A stretch of DNA of 15,642 bases, from the NCBI GenBank assembly GCA_013203755.1, contig JABMPI010000109.1, positions 1 to 15,642 of the forward strand. Reading direction: 5' to 3'. The notes beneath the pieces were generated by a model. It worked only from the letters and a program-made list of their open reading frames with translations, did no database searches and had not been told where the DNA came from. Below, in pieces: positions 13,466 through 15,642 of this stretch. The DNA is from Bacteroidota bacterium (GTDB lineage Bacteria > Bacteroidota > Bacteroidia > Bacteroidales > Prolixibacteraceae). Each line of letters opens with the position of its first letter. Positions within the stretch are counted from its first letter, which is position 1. Position numbers and translations under genes: made by a program.

Positions 13466-15514
13466 ATGCCAGATTCTCAATTCATAGAAAATGATTTTTT
13501 AAACCAAATTGCCGAAATCATTTCGGAAAATATTTCGAATGAGCGATTTGGAGTTTCCGAACTTGCAAGAGAAGTAGGAATGAGCCGGTCGAACCTGCTT
13601 CGTAAGGTTAAAAGTCTAACAAAATTATCGGTAAGTCAATACATTAGCCAGCTACGTTTAAAACATGCCATGGAAATGTTAAAGCAGAACTCATATACCG
13701 TTTCCGAGGTTTCTTATAAAGTTGGATTTAACAGCACGTCGTATTTTATTAAATGTTTTCGCGAGTATTACGGATACCCGCCAGGAGAGGTTGGAAACAG
13801 GGAAATCACAAAAAAAACAGAAGTTAAAACCCGTAAAAAGCCAAATATTATTGTTCTTGTTTCAAGCCTTTTTATTGTTGTTTTAATGGCTGTACTATTT
13901 GTATTAAAACCTTTCTCAACAAAAATAATCGAACTTGAAAAATCAATTGTAGTTTTGCCTTTTATTAACGACAGTAACGATTCTACCAATGTTTATATTA
14001 TAAACGGATTGATGGAATCTATACTTACTAATCTTCAGAAAATTGAAGATTTAAAGGTAATTAGCCGCACCTCGGCTGAAAAGTACAGAAACCATTCAAA
14101 AACGATTACCGAGATTGCCAAAGAGTTAAATGTGAGTTATTTTGTGGAAGGAAGTGGTCAGAAAATTGGAGATCAGATTATGCTCAACATCCAGTTAATT
14201 GAAGCACAAACCGATAAACACCTCTGGGCGCAGCAATATAAAAGGGAAGCAAAAGACATTTTTAACCTGCAGCAGGAAATAGCAAAAAATATAGCCGATA
14301 AAATCGAGGTAATCATCACTCCAGAGGAGAAAGAACAGATAAATAAAATTCCAACTGAAGACCTTGTTGCTTACGATTATTTTTTAAAGGGGCTTGATCT
14401 TATGCACAAGGGAAATTATGAAAGTCTGGAGGAAGGAATTACCTGGTTTCAAAAAGCCATTAACAGAGATAATAAATTTGCCCGGGCCCATGCCGGCCTT
14501 GCCATTTCCTACTTCTTTTTAGACGCCATGTTTGCTGAAAAAAAATATTCGGAAATGATTAATAATTATGCCGATAAGGCACTTTTACTCGATTCCAAAT
14601 TGCCACAGAGTTTAATTGCAAAGGCTCTTTATTTCATAAATAATGGCGAGAACGTATTGGCGCTTCCGTATCTTGAAAAAGCATTGGAATACAATCCCAA
14701 TTCGGCTCTTGTTATTAACATCTTATCCGATTTCTATGTACGCTATATTCCCAACACCGAAAAATACCTTGAATATGCTTTAAAAGGAATCCGATTAGAT
14801 ATTGCTGCAAACGATTCGGTAACTGCAAGTTTTATTTATTTACACATAAGCAATGCATTTATTCAATCCGGGTTTGTAAATGAAGCTGAAAAGTACATTA
14901 ATAAGTCACTGGAATACGACCCGAATAACTTGTATTCTGAATATGTAAAAGCTTTTATTCTTTATGCAAAGAATCCCGACCTTTCACAAATAAGGGAACG
15001 TTTAATTGCAACACTCAACAAAGATACTTCGCGTTTAGATGTATTGCAGGAAGTAGGTAAAATCTGTTATTTTATGCGCGATTATGATAATGCATACAAG
15101 TATTACAAACGTTTTGTAGATACTAAGGAAGAACAAAATTTAGATATATATCGGGTTGAAAATTCAAAAATTGGAGCGGTTTACAAAAAAGCAGGACAGC
15201 TGCAGAAAGCAGAAAATCTTCTTGCGGATTTTAAAGAATATGCCGAAAATGAAAAGTCGATTTACAAGCCTTTAAATTTGGCCATGTCGTTTTCACACAG
15301 TGGCGACACAATAAATGCTCTTAAACAATTAGAGTTCTTTTCGAAGGAAACCAATTACCATTATTGGATACTTCTATTTTTTGAAATAGACCCATTAATG
15401 GATAATGTCAGGGATCTTCCCGAATTCAAAAAAATACTCGCTGAGATAGAATCCAAATTTTGGGAAAACCATGAGCGCATTAAGGCTACCCTTCAGAAGA
15501 AAAAATTACTCTAA
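13466..15514 (+). CDS. membrane-spanning AraC-type regulator with TolB/FlgO-like and TPR domains
   Basis: A 682-residue one-component regulator. Domains in order: an N-terminal AraC/XylS two-helix-turn-helix DNA-binding domain (about 8-108, with the second HTH around TVSEVSYKVGFNSTSYFIKCF and the closing YYGYPPGE); a basic stretch KTRKK (121-125); one transmembrane segment (about 127-148); a TolB/FlgO-like domain (about 160-285, marked by VVLPFIND, LKVISRTSAEKYR and YFVEGSGQKIGDQI); then several TPR-like helical repeats (about 300-645). By the positive-inside rule the HTH is cytoplasmic and the remainder periplasmic, a ToxR/CadC-like layout. AraC proteins usually carry the HTH at the C-terminus; the N-terminal placement with membrane-anchored TPRs is a Bacteroidota style. 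It is divergent from the acyltransferase-ankyrin gene, which is its most likely target, along with itself. No catalytic cyclase domain is present. Confidence 0.88.
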   Translation: MPDSQFIENDFLNQIAEIISENISNERFGVSELAREVGMSRSNLLRKVKSLTKLSVSQYISQLRLKHAMEMLKQNSYTVSEVSYKVGFNSTSYFIKCFREYYGYPPGEVGNREITKKTEVKTRKKPNIIVLVSSLFIVVLMAVLFVLKPFSTKIIELEKSIVVLPFINDSNDSTNVYIINGLMESILTNLQKIEDLKVISRTSAEKYRNHSKTITEIAKELNVSYFVEGSGQKIGDQIMLNIQLIEAQTDKHLWAQQYKREAKDIFNLQQEIAKNIADKIEVIITPEEKEQINKIPTEDLVAYDYFLKGLDLMHKGNYESLEEGITWFQKAINRDNKFARAHAGLAISYFFLDAMFAEKKYSEMINNYADKALLLDSKLPQSLIAKALYFINNGENVLALPYLEKALEYNPNSALVINILSDFYVRYIPNTEKYLEYALKGIRLDIAANDSVTASFIYLHISNAFIQSGFVNEAEKYINKSLEYDPNNLYSEYVKAFILYAKNPDLSQIRERLIATLNKDTSRLDVLQEVGKICYFMRDYDNAYKYYKRFVDTKEEQNLDIYRVENSKIGAVYKKAGQLQKAENLLADFKEYAENEKSIYKPLNLAMSFSHSGDTINALKQLEFFSKETNYHYWILLFFEIDPLMDNVRDLPEFKKILAEIESKFWENHERIKATLQKKKLL

Positions 15515-15559
15515 AATTCAGAAATATTGCTAACAAATAAAGTTTCGTTTATTAAATAG

Positions 15560-15642
15560 TCTTTGCAAGAAAACTCCAAATACTGCGTTATTCTCGTTTT
15601 GAAAACAGTCATTCACAAAAGTGAACTCCTTGATTTTCAAAA
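15560..15642. repeat. intergenic palindromic repeat, right copy (cut by window edge)
   Basis: These 83 bases are identical, in the same orientation, to 11352-11434. They contain the outer left arm (15565-15575), the middle arm (15596-15605), the TTCAC/GTGAA hairpin (15612-15625) and most of the middle right arm (15634-15642). The copy starts 46 nt after the regulator's stop, and the right outer arm is expected beyond the window. Together with the left copy it brackets 11435-15559. Confidence 0.85.

Noticed and set aside
13466..15514. Adenylate cyclase or two-component sensor identity for the regulator
   Set aside because: The TolB/FlgO-like and TPR parts resemble regions attached to some cyclases, but there is no class III cyclase domain, histidine kinase or receiver domain; only the AraC HTH is present.
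15536..15553. AATAAA/TTTATT hairpin after the regulator gene as a terminator
   Set aside because: The stem is only six A-T pairs with a 6-nt loop and no following T run, too weak to call. The repeat just downstream may end the transcript instead.

Overview
The window is AT-rich DNA from a member of the Bacteroidota. The most likely placement is a free-living Marinilabiliales/Prolixibacteraceae-type organism, although that placement is inference. The phylum call rests on several things: promoter-like motifs of the TTTG / TAnnTTTG type ahead of several genes, A-rich leaders without a clear Shine-Dalgarno, an S46 dipeptidyl-peptidase, a GH97 glycosidase lipoprotein with a Bacteroidota-style export signal after its lipid-attachment Cys, and an AraC-HTH/TM/TPR regulator. 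I see no tRNA, rRNA, CRISPR array, integrase or transposase.

Layout. (1) 1-1496, minus strand: an M23 peptidase (GTG start) followed 3 nt later by dxr, which runs off the left edge. (2) 1836-3989, plus: a secreted S46 dipeptidyl-peptidase of DPP7 type, with its own promoter and a clear intrinsic terminator. (3) 4134-6500, plus: rnhA (RNase HI), then a GH97 glycosidase lipoprotein 15 nt downstream; rnhB (RNase HII) converges on it at 6511-7122. (4) 7301-11326: a small glycan module. A GT4 glycosyltransferase (minus) is divergent from a tight plus-strand operon of FkbM-type methyltransferase, Wzx-like flippase (TTG start) and a DUF3267 membrane metalloprotease-like protein. (5) 11352-15642: a two-gene cassette bracketed by two copies of an intergenic palindromic repeat. 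It holds a membrane acyltransferase-3 fused to ankyrin repeats (minus) and, divergent from it, a one-pass membrane regulator (AraC HTH, TM, TolB/FlgO-like domain, TPRs; plus). Their shared upstream region carries a 13-bp direct repeat at 20-bp spacing that looks like an operator.

How the genes may work together. Parts 1-3 are mostly housekeeping and nutrient-acquisition functions: the MEP isoprenoid pathway, wall remodelling, peptide and oligosaccharide use, and RNA:DNA hybrid repair. Part 4 could build, O-methylate and flip a lipid-linked glycan, possibly for cell-surface polysaccharide or protein O-glycosylation. Part 5 is the most unusual part. Topology reasoning puts both the ankyrin domain of the acyltransferase and the TPR domain of the regulator in the periplasm, so the pair could be an envelope-modification enzyme and its membrane-spanning transcriptional sensor. 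The 83 bp of the repeat visible on the right are identical to the left copy, so the 4.2-kb cassette could be gained or lost by recombination.
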